14,276 bases of DNA from Actinomycetes bacterium (GCA_023393755.1 JAEXCA010000081.1:1-14276); one strand, 5' to 3'; counted from the stretch's first letter, positions 1 through 6,698 are shown. The notes: generated by a model not told the origin, from the letters alone. Made by a program: numbers and translations.

Positions 1-40
1 CAGATCCCGGCAAAGGCACCCCAACAGGGGGCCAGGCGAT

Positions 41-439
41 TCACGAGTCACACCCGCAGACGAGCACGACACCGACCCTGCCAGCCAGCCCCAGGCCAGC
101 CAACAGAAGAGTTACAGGCGGTTCAGATATCTCGGTCTGAAGACCGTGTGGACGTTCGTACTCGAAGTCATCTTGCGCTCCCAAGATCGCCGCGCGCGCC
201 CACAGTTGACCGCTCCCCGGACCCCACAGGTTGGCGTGGAATCCTCGCGGCGAACACCGGATGAGCAAGACCGAACCACGCGAGTCTCTGAAAAGCACTC
301 GACTTGGTGGCGGCAAGAGCTCCGTGTCAGCGGAGAGGAACTCCGTGTCAACGAACCACTGTGCGTGACCCCTACTGGAATCTGACCACGGGATCGTCAC
401 GCTAATGCCCTCGTCGGAGCGCTCGAGTGTCACCTTCAT
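41..439 (-). CDS. Short protein resembling the N-terminal part of ApeA-like HEPN proteins, probably truncated
   Basis: Predicted protein of 132 aa from an ATG at 437-439. Residues 1-105 look like a genuine globular domain (GISVTIPW, then RVLFRDSRGSVLLIRC, then HANLWGPGSGQLWARAAILG, then HGLQTEIS). From memory this pattern matches the N-terminal domain of ApeA-type proteins, which normally continue for several hundred residues into a C-terminal HEPN ribonuclease domain used in abortive infection. After about residue 107 the sequence turns into a low-complexity Leu/Gly/Val tail (LLLAGLGLAGRVGVV) and stops, and no HEPN domain follows. I therefore read it as a gene fragment whose 3' part was lost or replaced. 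There is no clear Shine-Dalgarno sequence. It has no same-strand partner within the window. The ApeA assignment is recollection of a family pattern, not a search result; it could equally be an unrelated small protein. Confidence 0.45.
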   Translation of the reverse strand: MKVTLERSDEGISVTIPWSDSSRGHAQWFVDTEFLSADTELLPPPSRVLFRDSRGSVLLIRCSPRGFHANLWGPGSGQLWARAAILGAQDDFEYERPHGLQTEISEPPVTLLLAGLGLAGRVGVVLVCGCDS

Positions 440-585
440 ACCGGCGTGTTCGGGTAGAAGTCAATGAAGTCGCCAACGCGGCGCGTTCCGATCTCAAGGG
501 TGTTTGCCATCTGTGCCCCCGTCTCCCCGTTGAGTGAGGGTATCCCTGCAGGCCGCGTTGAGCGCGCATCGGTGTCATTGGGTGT

Positions 586-633
586 GGCGACCCTTCGAGA
601 CTCGGCCCACGGGTCGACCCCAGGGATCGACGG
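586..633 (+). repeat. Dispersed CCCTTCGA...CAGGGATCGAC repeat, copy 1
   Basis: Copy of the window-wide intergenic repeat, of the form GGCGACCCTTCGAGACTCGG, spacer, CCAGGGATCGACGG. It lies 30 bp before the AraC-type gene start. A near-identical copy lies over the 3' end of the same gene (1405-1454), so the gene is bracketed by direct repeats. The rest of 440-664 shows nothing else I can name. Confidence 0.75.
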
Positions 634-664
634 TGCTGTCAGACGTCGGTGCGAGAATCTGGGG

Positions 665-1519
665 ATGGCAGACCTGCCCTACCGTCCGGTTCGGCCGCCG
701 GAGCCGTTTGAGGCGACCGTGGTCTGTCGTTGGGATGCCTCCTTCGTGGGTGGGCTGCATCTGGTGCCCGACGGATGCGTTGAGGTGATGTGGCTCCAAG
801 GACGCGGCGTCATCGTGTGCGGTCCGGAGACCGGGGCGTGGGGAGCCGCCTACACCAGCCGGATCGAAGCGGCGGGTGTCCGGTTGCGGCCGGGGGTGGC
901 AGCGGCGGCGCTGCGGATCGACGTCTCCGAGCTGCGGGATCGGCGGGTGCTGGCGGCGGATCTCTGGGGGTCCGGGGTGGCTCGGCGGCTGGACGAGCAG
1001 CTGCACGAGCATGATCGGGCCGGACGTTCGGACGCCCTGCTGAGGCTCGTCCACGGGGTTGATCCGACGCCGGAAGCCGCCCCGCTGGTGGAGGCGGTCG
1101 CGGGTGGTGAGCCGGTCGCTGAACTGGCGGCCACGTTCAGTCTGAGCGAACGGCAGTTGCAGCGGCGGAGTCGTCAGCTGTTCGGGTACGGGCTGGCCAC
1201 GCTGCGGACGGTGCTGCGGCTGCAGCGGGTGATGGCGCTGGCGCGCGTCCGTCCCGGCGAGCCGATCGCGAGCCTGGCCAGCGCGGCGGGGTATGCCGAT
1301 CACTCCCATCTCGGGCGGGATTCGATGCGGTTGGCGGGGCTCACGCCCACGGAGTTGTTCGCGTCCCAGGCGCCGACCTGGCATGGAGGTGGGTCGGTGG
1401 TGGGGGCGACCCTTCGAGACTCGGCGCTGCATGCCGACCTCAGGGATCGACCGGTGGGCACGGATCGACGGGACAGGATGTCGGATTCGTCCAAGCCAGG
1501 AGGGCGGCGGGCGGCCTAA
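665..1519 (+). CDS. AraC-family transcriptional regulator with DUF6597-type N-terminal domain
   Basis: Cytoplasmic DNA-binding regulator of 284 aa. Residues about 1-115 match the DUF6597 sensor domain usual in actinobacterial AraC proteins (LVPDGCVEVMW, CGPETGAW, GVRLRPGVAAAALRID). Residues about 150-235 carry the two helix-turn-helix units of the AraC DNA-binding domain (VAELAATFSLSERQLQRR and IASLASAAGYADHSHLGRD, ending LTPTELF). The frame stays open upstream to 464, but those 67 residues are repeat-derived and unlike the family, so I start at the ATG at 665. A GAGAAT box six bases before that ATG would fit a leaderless transcript. The last ~44 residues (241-284) are encoded by the dispersed repeat and downstream sequence and are not expected in the family. 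It ends 9 nt before the VOC gene, suggesting co-transcription. The ligand is unknown. Confidence 0.85.
   Translation: MADLPYRPVRPPEPFEATVVCRWDASFVGGLHLVPDGCVEVMWLQGRGVIVCGPETGAWGAAYTSRIEAAGVRLRPGVAAAALRIDVSELRDRRVLAADLWGSGVARRLDEQLHEHDRAGRSDALLRLVHGVDPTPEAAPLVEAVAGGEPVAELAATFSLSERQLQRRSRQLFGYGLATLRTVLRLQRVMALARVRPGEPIASLASAAGYADHSHLGRDSMRLAGLTPTELFASQAPTWHGGGSVVGATLRDSALHADLRDRPVGTDRRDRMSDSSKPGGRRAA
1405..1454 (+). repeat. Dispersed CCCTTCGA...CAGGGATCGAC repeat, copy 2, inside the AraC gene 3' end
   Basis: Same arrangement as the copy at 586-633: an identical 20-base left part, a diverged spacer, then CCTCAGGGATCGACCGG. It is translated as part of the AraC-type protein tail (VGATLRDSALHADLRDRPVG), so the repeat has extended the reading frame beyond the natural end of the HTH domain. 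Confidence 0.75.
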
Positions 1520-1522
1520 CCT
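1517..1522 (+). promoter_or_regulatory. Candidate -10 box (TAACCT) for a leaderless VOC transcript
   Basis: TAACCT fits the actinobacterial TAnnnT -10 pattern and ends six bases before the ATG at 1529, which would place transcription start at or next to the start codon. No convincing -35 is seen, and the box overlaps the stop codon of the AraC-type gene. An AGGAGG at about 1499-1504 is too far away (about 25 nt) to serve this start. Confidence 0.35.
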
Positions 1523-1528
1523 GACGGT

Positions 1529-1903
1529 ATGACAACAGTGCGAATGGCGATGTTCACCATCGACTGCGCCGACCCGAAGGCACTCGGCGCGTTCTACCGG
1601 GAGCTGCTGGGGTGGGAGGTGACCTACGACTCCGACGAGGCCGTGATGCTGAGCAGCGGTGAGGGCGCGGCTCTCGGGTTCGGGCGGATCGACGACTACC
1701 AGCCGCCGCAGTGGCCCGACTCGGGCGTCAAGCAGTTCCACCTCGACCTGGACACCGCCGACATCCCGGCGGCGGAGGCCCGGGCGGTTGAGCTGGGTGC
1801 GACAGTCCCGGAGTTCCAGCCCGGGGAGACCTGGCGCGTCCTGCTGGATCCGGCGGGGCATCCGTTCTGCCTGGCGAACTGGGCGGCCTCGCAGGGCGGC
1901 TGA
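1529..1903 (+). CDS. VOC-superfamily (glyoxalase/dioxygenase fold) protein
   Basis: Small cytoplasmic protein of 124 aa, full length for a single-domain Glyoxalase_6-type protein. It has the paired beta-alpha-beta-beta-beta layout of the family: an N-terminal half starting MAMFTIDCADPKALGAFYRE and a C-terminal half starting QFHLDLDT (His71 in the usual metal-ligand position), ending LLDPAGHPFCLA. The terminal Glu of classical metal-binding VOC enzymes (GNEF) is replaced by His-Pro (GHPF), a variant common in actinobacterial members. The substrate cannot be told from sequence; members include antibiotic-resistance, lyase and dioxygenase proteins as well as many of unknown function. It sits 9 nt after the AraC-type regulator, which may control it. 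Confidence 0.88.
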   Translation: MTTVRMAMFTIDCADPKALGAFYRELLGWEVTYDSDEAVMLSSGEGAALGFGRIDDYQPPQWPDSGVKQFHLDLDTADIPAAEARAVELGATVPEFQPGETWRVLLDPAGHPFCLANWAASQGG

Positions 1904-1998
1904 GCGCTCCCCGACCGCAGCACGGCGAGCGGGACCGGGCGCCGGTTGGGCAAAGGTTCTCTCTGGACGCGGTCACGCGCCGGTGCCAGCCTGTGACG

Positions 1999-2487
1999 AT
2001 GCGACGGTCAGCGGCTGTGGGGACGGTGCTCGGGCTGGCGGCGATGGCGCTCGGGCTCACCTCCTGCGGGGTGTTCGGCCCGGAGGTCACCGACTGCGAC
2101 ACCTCGGTGATGCCGGCGGTGTGCGGGGGAAACGAACGGTTCCGGCTCGGCGGCGCCCGGGTGGCCGTCACCGATCTCACGATCGACATCGGTTCGGACG
2201 GCTCGCTGGTGAAGGCCGGCGTCGCGATCGAGCACCCGCCGTCCAGTGGCTCGGTACAGCTGCACCTGGGTGACGACGATCCCGATCAGGTCGTGCTGGA
2301 CCCGCTCGACGCCGGCTGCCTTGCCAGCGGCGCCTCGCAGTGCGAGCTGGTGTGGGACATCGCCGGATCCGGGTACGAGGGCGCGATCCTCAACGACGTC
2401 CCACCGGACGTGTACCTGGTCTTCACCGACGCCGCCACCGAAGTCGTCGTCTGGCTGGTCCAGTTCACCGCCGGCCAGCCCGGGTGA
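1999..2487 (+). CDS. Small secreted lipoprotein of unknown function
   Basis: Protein of 162 aa. The N-terminus is a lipoprotein signal (MRRSAAVGTVLGLAAMALG followed by the lipobox LTSC), with lipidation expected at Cys23. The mature part has four further cysteines (in DCD, VCGG, GCLAS and SQCE), enough for two disulfides outside the membrane, and a beta-rich acidic body (VTDLTIDIG, SVQLHLGDDD, YLVFTDAATEVVVWLV). I do not recognise the family. A GTG at 1993 in the same frame is an alternative start two codons upstream; neither has a good ribosome-binding site. It follows the VOC gene by about 95 nt and precedes a strong bidirectional terminator-like palindrome, so it may close the AraC-VOC transcription unit. 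Confidence 0.72.
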   Translation: MRRSAAVGTVLGLAAMALGLTSCGVFGPEVTDCDTSVMPAVCGGNERFRLGGARVAVTDLTIDIGSDGSLVKAGVAIEHPPSSGSVQLHLGDDDPDQVVLDPLDAGCLASGASQCELVWDIAGSGYEGAILNDVPPDVYLVFTDAATEVVVWLVQFTAGQPG

Positions 2488-2614
2488 CCAGTAGCGAACT
2501 CATCCCCACGGCGGTGGGATCGAGTGACGACGCACCCCGAGCACTCCCGAGCACGGCGACGCCCGGATCACCAGGATCTGTCTCTCCAGCAGCCATGAGT
2601 CTGGCAACGCGAAA

Positions 2615-2651
2615 GCCGACCCTGCCGGGCTCCATGGAGCCCGGAATCGGC
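2615..2651. terminator. Palindrome between convergent genes, probable bidirectional terminator
   Basis: A perfect 20-bp palindrome (CCGGGCTCCATGGAGCCCGG, 2625-2644) is flanked by an outer GCCGA/TCGGC pair. It lies between the stop of the plus-strand lipoprotein gene (2487) and the stop of the minus-strand OmpA gene (2656), the expected place for a shared terminator. There is no T-tract, which is common for GC-rich actinobacterial terminators. Confidence 0.65.
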
Positions 2652-2655
2652 GGCC

Positions 2656-3885
2656 TCAGGAACGGATGAAGATCTCCACCCGACGGTTCAGCTGACGTCC
2701 GGCGGGGTTGTCCTTGCCGTTCAGTTCGTTCGGGGCAACCGGACGGGCCTCGCCGTAGCCCTCGGCGTTCATGGACGTCGTGACGCCACGCTCGATCAGG
2801 GCCTGCACCACGGAGTTGGCGCGGTTCTCCGACAGGGTCTGGTTGTAGGAGTCGGTGCCGATCGCATCGGTGTGGCCGCTGACCTCCGCGTTCTTGGCGT
2901 CGATCGCCTTCATGGCGTTGGCCAGGTCGTCCAGTACCCCGGACGCGTCGGCGCGGATGTCGTACTTGTCGAAGTCGAACAGCACGCCGTCGGCCAGGGT
3001 GATCACGAAGCCGCAGATGTCGGTCTTGGGCAGCACCTGCTCCACCGGCGGGAACTTGCCCAGCGGCGGGACGGGCGGCAGCGGGTCGGCCGCCACGTCA
3101 CCGGAGAAGGTCGGGCTCACCACGGTGGCGCTGCCCCGGCCGTCGTTGCTGATGCTGAAGGTGCCGTCCACGTAGGTTCCTGAGCCATTGCCGTCGTTGG
3201 TGATGGACACCTCGCCGTTGACGTAGGTGCCGGAACCGTCCCCGTCGTTGGTGATCGAGCCGAGCAGGCCGACGTACGTCCCGCCGCCCTGACCGTCCAG
3301 GGTGATGGACGTGTCCGCGCTGACGTAGGTGCCCGAGCCGGTGCCGTCGTTGGTGATCGAGAGGTCGCCGCCGACGTAGGTGCCGCCGCCCTTGCCGTCC
3401 CGGGTGATGGATTCCTCGCCGCTCACCGACGTCTCCGAGCCGTCCGTGCCGCGGGTGTAGCTGCCGTCCGGTCCGACATAGCTGCCGGAACCGTCGCCAT
3501 AGAGGACGAGCGAGGTGTCCTCGTTGATGTAGGTGCCGTCCTTGCCGCACTGCACGGCCTTGACGTTCACGCCGGGCAGGTCGGGCAGGGTGACCTCGAG
3601 CTTCTCGCGCAGCTTGACCCCCGCCTTGGAGAGCACCGAGGTGTCGGGCAGCGAGAACAGCGGGATCGCCGGGAACTGGCCGGGACCGTAGCCGGGGAGC
3701 ATCGAGCCCTCGCCGGGCTGGGCGGTTTCGGTGGGCTCGGGGGTCGGGGTCGGGGTCGAGCTGGTTGGCGGGACCGACGGCGGTGCCGGTGGCGCGGGCG
3801 GTTCGGTGGTCGGTCCGGCGACCGATACCGAGCAGCCGCTCAGGACGAGCGCGGCGACGGCCAGGGTGACGGGCAGGCGGTTCAT
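2656..3885 (-). CDS. OmpA-domain lipoprotein with eight 17-residue beta repeats
   Basis: Predicted 409-aa cell-envelope lipoprotein. Residues 1-18 form a lipoprotein signal (MNRLPVTLAVAALVLSGC, lipidated Cys18). Residues 24-60 are a Pro/Thr-rich linker and 61-121 a small unassigned region. Residues 123-258 are eight back-to-back 17-residue repeats (type SITNDGxGSGTYVxG). Residues about 297-409 are an OmpA C-terminal-like peptidoglycan-binding domain (LFDFDKYDIRADASGVLDDL, SGHTDAIGTDSYNQTLSENRA, RRVEIFI). The frame is open upstream to 4050, but that part translates the ~23-bp repeat array. The start at 3885 is chosen for the signal peptide and an AGGAG 4 nt before it. It probably anchors to the wall through the OmpA domain and to the membrane through its lipid. 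It lies downstream of the two-component operon in the same direction, 343 nt away. Confidence 0.85.
   Translation of the reverse strand: MNRLPVTLAVAALVLSGCSVSVAGPTTEPPAPPAPPSVPPTSSTPTPTPEPTETAQPGEGSMLPGYGPGQFPAIPLFSLPDTSVLSKAGVKLREKLEVTLPDLPGVNVKAVQCGKDGTYINEDTSLVLYGDGSGSYVGPDGSYTRGTDGSETSVSGEESITRDGKGGGTYVGGDLSITNDGTGSGTYVSADTSITLDGQGGGTYVGLLGSITNDGDGSGTYVNGEVSITNDGNGSGTYVDGTFSISNDGRGSATVVSPTFSGDVAADPLPPVPPLGKFPPVEQVLPKTDICGFVITLADGVLFDFDKYDIRADASGVLDDLANAMKAIDAKNAEVSGHTDAIGTDSYNQTLSENRANSVVQALIERGVTTSMNAEGYGEARPVAPNELNGKDNPAGRQLNRRVEIFIRS
3112..3519 (-). repeat. Eight in-frame 51-bp coding repeats (17 aa each)
   Basis: Residues 123-258 of the OmpA-domain lipoprotein divide exactly into eight 17-residue units with consensus near xxSITNDGxGSGTYVxG. 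Units 3-7 are closest to each other; units 1, 2 and 8 are degenerate (for example DGSYTRGTDGSETSVSG). The Asp-Gly/Gly-Ser-Gly-Thr-Tyr-Val pattern suggests stacked beta hairpins or a solenoid. Units differ at third positions and in variable residues, so this is not a very recent expansion. Confidence 0.85.
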
Positions 3886-3936
3886 GATGCTCCTGGGGTG
3901 AGGGACGGACAGGATACTGGGCGGGGGTGAGTGTGG

Positions 3937-4075
3937 ACGACCCTTCGACAGGCTCAGGGATCGTCCGTGCGCGGGTTCGGGGGTCGTCCGTGCGCGGGTT
4001 CGGGGACGGTCCGTGCGCGGGTTTGGAGGATCGTCTGCGCGCGGGTTCAAGGGATCGTCCGCGCGGCTTCACAGG
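3937..4075. repeat. CCCTTCGA...CAGGGA repeat followed by an array of ~23-bp units
   Basis: One dispersed repeat (CGACCCTTCGACAGGCTCAG at 3938-3957, then GGATCGTCC) is followed by about five 23-24 bp units starting near 3959, 3982, 4005, 4029 and 4053, each near GATCGTCCGTGCGCGGGTTC. The last two are diverged. The array lies just upstream of the OmpA lipoprotein start and opens a false N-terminal extension to that gene. Confidence 0.7.
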
Positions 4076-4110
4076 TTGTCGCGCGGCTGGAGGGGTCATC
4101 CGAGACCTCT

Positions 4111-4188
4111 CGGTACAACTTCTGCCAGATAGCCGCTCTCCGCGACCTATACGTCGCTCAGGTCGAGTATGTGGCACAAGTTGCAGGG
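4111..4188. repeat. Imperfect inverted repeat with inner stem, possible structured RNA or terminator
   Basis: Arms 4111-4131 and 4168-4188 are inverted copies matching at about 16 of 21 positions, each holding the core CAACTTnTGCC. Between them is a second, perfect 6-bp stem (CGACCT at 4143-4148 with AGGTCG at 4160-4165) around an 11-nt loop. It lies in the 343-nt gap between the histidine kinase stop and the OmpA lipoprotein start on the minus strand. It could end the kinase operon or sit in the leader of the OmpA gene. Confidence 0.5.
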
Positions 4189-4228
4189 CGGTCGGGTGGC
4201 GGGGCGACGTCGGACTGAGGTCGGCGGC

Positions 4229-5269
4229 TCAGCCGGGTCCTGGAACCGGGCTCGTCGGGGGCGACCCCTCAACCGGCTCAGGGGTCTTCCCGGGTGCCGG
4301 CTGCGGGCCGGTCAGCGGGAGCCAGAAGGAGGCGGAGGTGCCCTCGCCGACCCGGGAGCGGAGCGCGACGCGTCCGCCGTGGCGCTGGATCACCGAGCGG
4401 ACCAGGGCCAGGCCGAGACCCTGACCGGCGACGCCGCGGGCGGTGGAGGCGCGGGAGAGTTCGTCCCACACCCCGTTCACCTCGCCGGCGGGGATGCCGG
4501 CACCGGTGTCGGCCACCTCGATCAGCACTCCCCCGCCGGATTCGGACGCCCGCAGTTCGATCCGGTCGCCGGGGCGGGTGTACTTGATCGCGTTGTCCAC
4601 CAGGTTGTGCACCGCCAGGTAGAGCAGGTCGTGGTCGGCCGTCACTCGTGGCAGCGGCCAGGGCGCCTGGGGCAGCGCGAGCGTCCACTGCCGGGCGGCA
4701 CCGGCCGGTTTGGTGAGCGCCTCGTCGTGCACCAGCCGGAGCATGCCGGCCAGGTCGACGCTCTCCAGGTCGAGTTCGCGGTGCTCGACGTCGGTGATCT
4801 TGCGCAGGCTCTGCAGCAGGGCGGCGAACCGTTCCGACTGGGTGCCGATCACCGCCAGCGCCTCGGCCGCCTCCGTCGAACCCGGCTCGGCACCCCGCAA
4901 CCGATCGAGGGCCAGGTTGGTGGCCATCACCGGGTTCTTCAGCTCGTGGTCGATCCGGCCGAGCAGCCGGGCGCGTTCGGCGGTCAGGGTCTGCTCGACG
5001 CTGTTCCGGGCGGCGGCCTCGCGGGCGTCGGCGAGGGCTGAGAGCTCGGTCTTCTGGGCTTCGAGTTCCCCCAGCTGCCGGGTGCGCAGCGCGCGCCACC
5101 AGCCGGGGACGGCGCCGACCAGGGCGACCAGCACGGTGAGCAGGGCCACCACCAGGGCCGGGTTGGCGACGATCGTGACCGTGATGCCGGGGGTCAGCCA
5201 CCAGACCAGACCGGTGACCACGGCACCCACGATGGCGGTGACCAGGGCGAAGCGGGCATGGAACGGCAT
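4229..5269 (-). CDS. Membrane histidine kinase, two-component system
   Basis: Sensor kinase of 346 aa that should autophosphorylate and pass phosphate to the response regulator just upstream. Two membrane segments (about residues 7-25 and 33-55) are joined by only a few residues, so there is no real extracytoplasmic sensor domain. A coiled region (64-100) leads to the phosphorylation site, with His108 in GRIDHELKNPV. The ATP-binding domain follows: N box NLVDNAIKYT (N222/N226), G1 box DTGAGIP (254-260) and G2 box GQGLGLAL (282-289), ending near FWLPL (residue 319). The final ~27 residues (GKTPEPVEGSPPTSP...) are encoded by a dispersed repeat at 4260-4290 and are not part of the family. The ATG at 5267-5269 follows a GGAGG by 6 nt that lies inside the regulator's last codons, so translation is probably coupled. 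The signal is unknown; the short loop suggests sensing within the membrane or via a partner such as the operon's lipoprotein. Confidence 0.9.
   Translation of the reverse strand: MPFHARFALVTAIVGAVVTGLVWWLTPGITVTIVANPALVVALLTVLVALVGAVPGWWRALRTRQLGELEAQKTELSALADAREAAARNSVEQTLTAERARLLGRIDHELKNPVMATNLALDRLRGAEPGSTEAAEALAVIGTQSERFAALLQSLRKITDVEHRELDLESVDLAGMLRLVHDEALTKPAGAARQWTLALPQAPWPLPRVTADHDLLYLAVHNLVDNAIKYTRPGDRIELRASESGGGVLIEVADTGAGIPAGEVNGVWDELSRASTARGVAGQGLGLALVRSVIQRHGGRVALRSRVGEGTSASFWLPLTGPQPAPGKTPEPVEGSPPTSPVPGPG
4260..4290. repeat. Diverged copy of the dispersed repeat inside the histidine kinase 3' end
   Basis: GCGACCCCTCAACCGGCTCA then GGGGTCTTCC is a diverged form of the CCCTTCGACnnGCTCAGGGA element. 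On the minus strand it encodes the PEPVEG segment typical of read-through of this repeat into proteins. Confidence 0.6.
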
Positions 5270-5272
5270 GGC

Positions 5273-5995
5273 CTACCTCCCGTCCGTCACGTCGGCGATG
5301 AACCGGTAGCCGGCTCCGGGCACGGTCTGGATCCACCGCGGGTTGGCGGCGTCCTCACCCAGCACCCGGCGGAGTTCGGCGATCCGGTGGTCCACCGCGC
5401 GGGTGCCGATCAGGTCGTCGAAGCCCCACACCACCTCGAGCAGCCGCTGCCGGGTGACCAGCTCATCTGGGTGGGTCATCAGGTAGTCAAGCAGGGCCAG
5501 CGCCTTCGGGGTGAGGACGAGTTCGCGTCCGCCCAGCCAGGCGCGGCGGGCCACCCGATCCCAGATCAGCGAACCGGCGCTCAAGGTCTGGGCGGTGGCC
5601 AGGGTGGGACGTCCGGGACGCGCTCGCCGCAGCACGGCGCGGACCCGCGAGATCAGTTCGCCGACGTCGAACGGCTTGTTCAGGTAGTCGTCGGCGCCCT
5701 CATCGAGGGCCCGTGCCCGCTCGGAGGCCTCACCCACCGAGGTGAGCAGCACCACCGGGACGGCGGACCCGGCGGCCCGCAGCCGGCGCAGCACCTCGCG
5801 TCCGTCCATGCCGGGCATCATCACGTCCAGCACCACGATGTCGATGCTGCCGGCGGTCAGCCGGTCGAGCGCGGCGGGGCCGTCCGCGGCCACGTCCACC
5901 ACGAAACCCTCGCGGGTCAGCAGCGGGGCGAGGCCGCCGGTGATCGCCTCGTCGTCGTCGACCAGCAGCAGCCGGATCGGGGCGTCACTCGACAT
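5273..5995 (-). CDS. OmpR/PhoB-family response regulator
   Basis: Cytoplasmic transcription factor of 240 aa. Receiver domain at residues about 6-122: acidic cluster DDD at 13-15, phospho-acceptor Asp57 in IVVLDVMMPG, Thr85 (LLTS) and Lys107 (NKPF). Winged-helix DNA-binding domain at about 141-235 (LTPKALALLDYLMTHPDELVT, RAVDHRIAELRRVLGED, TVPGAGYRFI). The frame is open to 6079, but that part overlaps the lipoprotein gene and is unlike any receiver. The ATG at 5993-5995 has GGGAG 6 nt upstream and gives the standard family length. The start overlaps the end of the upstream lipoprotein gene by 11 nt (ATG...TGA), and its stop is 3 nt before the histidine kinase start, so the three genes form one operon. 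Its targets are not visible; the OmpA lipoprotein downstream is a candidate by position only. Confidence 0.93.
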   Translation of the reverse strand: MSSDAPIRLLLVDDDEAITGGLAPLLTREGFVVDVAADGPAALDRLTAGSIDIVVLDVMMPGMDGREVLRRLRAAGSAVPVVLLTSVGEASERARALDEGADDYLNKPFDVGELISRVRAVLRRARPGRPTLATAQTLSAGSLIWDRVARRAWLGGRELVLTPKALALLDYLMTHPDELVTRQRLLEVVWGFDDLIGTRAVDHRIAELRRVLGEDAANPRWIQTVPGAGYRFIADVTDGR

Positions 5996-6590
5996 AGCCG
6001 TCTCCCAGCACCACGTAGGACTCGTCGGAGGAGCCGCACTCCCCCTCGACCGCCTGGGATTGGAAGGTGACCCGCTCAACTCCGTTGAGCACCACGTTCA
6101 CCTCGACCGCGCCGGAGTCGTCGGCGTCGAGCTGGATGTTCTGCACCGGCTTGCCGTCGACCGACACCAGGGTGTGGACGACCAGGCCGGCGGGGACGTC
6201 CTCCCGCAGCCCGAGATGGCCGAACAGCCGCTTGTACCTGCCGTCGGTGGCCAGGGTGACCTCGTCCGCGACGCCCTCGCAGCCCACCCACAGCGAGGTG
6301 GAGTTGGGGTAGGTGTCGCTGGTCCCCCGGATCCGGGCGGAGGTCGCCTCGGCGGTTCGGGTGGCGGATTCGACCAGTTCGTGCGTCCAGGTGCGTGGGC
6401 CCTGCTCGGTCGGCGACGGACTTTCCGTCGCCACCGGGCTGGCCGGCTGGGCCGGCGTGGCAGGACTGGCCGGGCTCGCCGGTTCGGCGGGCGGCGGGGC
6501 CGCCGGACTGTCGGACGGACCAATGGTGACGGCGCAACCGCTCAGCAGCACAGCGGCCAGGGCGGAGGCGGTGACCAGGCGAAGCGTCAT
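5985..6590 (-). CDS. Lipoprotein with NPCBM-like domain, first gene of the two-component operon
   Basis: Protein of 201 aa. Signal MTLRLVTASALAAVLLSGC gives lipidation at Cys19. Residues 23-66 are an Ala/Pro/Ser-rich linker. Residues about 88-198 form a beta-rich domain whose layout (LATDGRYKRLFGHLGL, VVHTLVSVDGKPV, VVLNGVERVTFQS, then a final YVVLGDGYV strand) resembles NPCBM/NEW2-type carbohydrate-binding modules, which often bind cell-wall or surface glycans. Cys104 (WVGCEG) and Cys185 (GECGSS) may form a disulfide. The ATG at 6588-6590 has AAAGG about 7 nt upstream. It overlaps the response-regulator start by 11 nt, so it is co-translated with the two-component system. I infer a role as an external sensing or accessory subunit for the kinase, which has almost no external domain of its own. 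The NPCBM assignment is by pattern and moderate. Confidence 0.82.
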   Translation of the reverse strand: MTLRLVTASALAAVLLSGCAVTIGPSDSPAAPPPAEPASPASPATPAQPASPVATESPSPTEQGPRTWTHELVESATRTAEATSARIRGTSDTYPNSTSLWVGCEGVADEVTLATDGRYKRLFGHLGLREDVPAGLVVHTLVSVDGKPVQNIQLDADDSGAVEVNVVLNGVERVTFQSQAVEGECGSSDESYVVLGDGYVE

Positions 6591-6698
6591 CTCGAAGCCT
6601 TTCTCAACGGGGTGACTTCGACGCTAACGCACCCGCCTGTCGCGGTGGTGTCGGGTCCATCGCAGGGCTGTCGCAGTCCTGATACACCCACCACGATC

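Noticed and set aside
575..1861. A 428-codon minus-strand open frame opposite the AraC and VOC genes
   Set aside because: Pro/Arg/His-rich with no domain; the plus-strand frames show clear AraC and VOC motifs.
3886..4050. N-terminal extension of the OmpA lipoprotein to 4050
   Set aside because: The extra 55 codons translate the repeat array (TRARTTPEP, SLSLSKG) and would bury the lipoprotein signal; the ATG at 3885 has a ribosome-binding site.
3959..4075. CRISPR array
   Set aside because: Units of about 23 bp are contiguous and degenerate, with no unique spacers and no cas genes. The same holds for 6699-6824 and 6881-6998.
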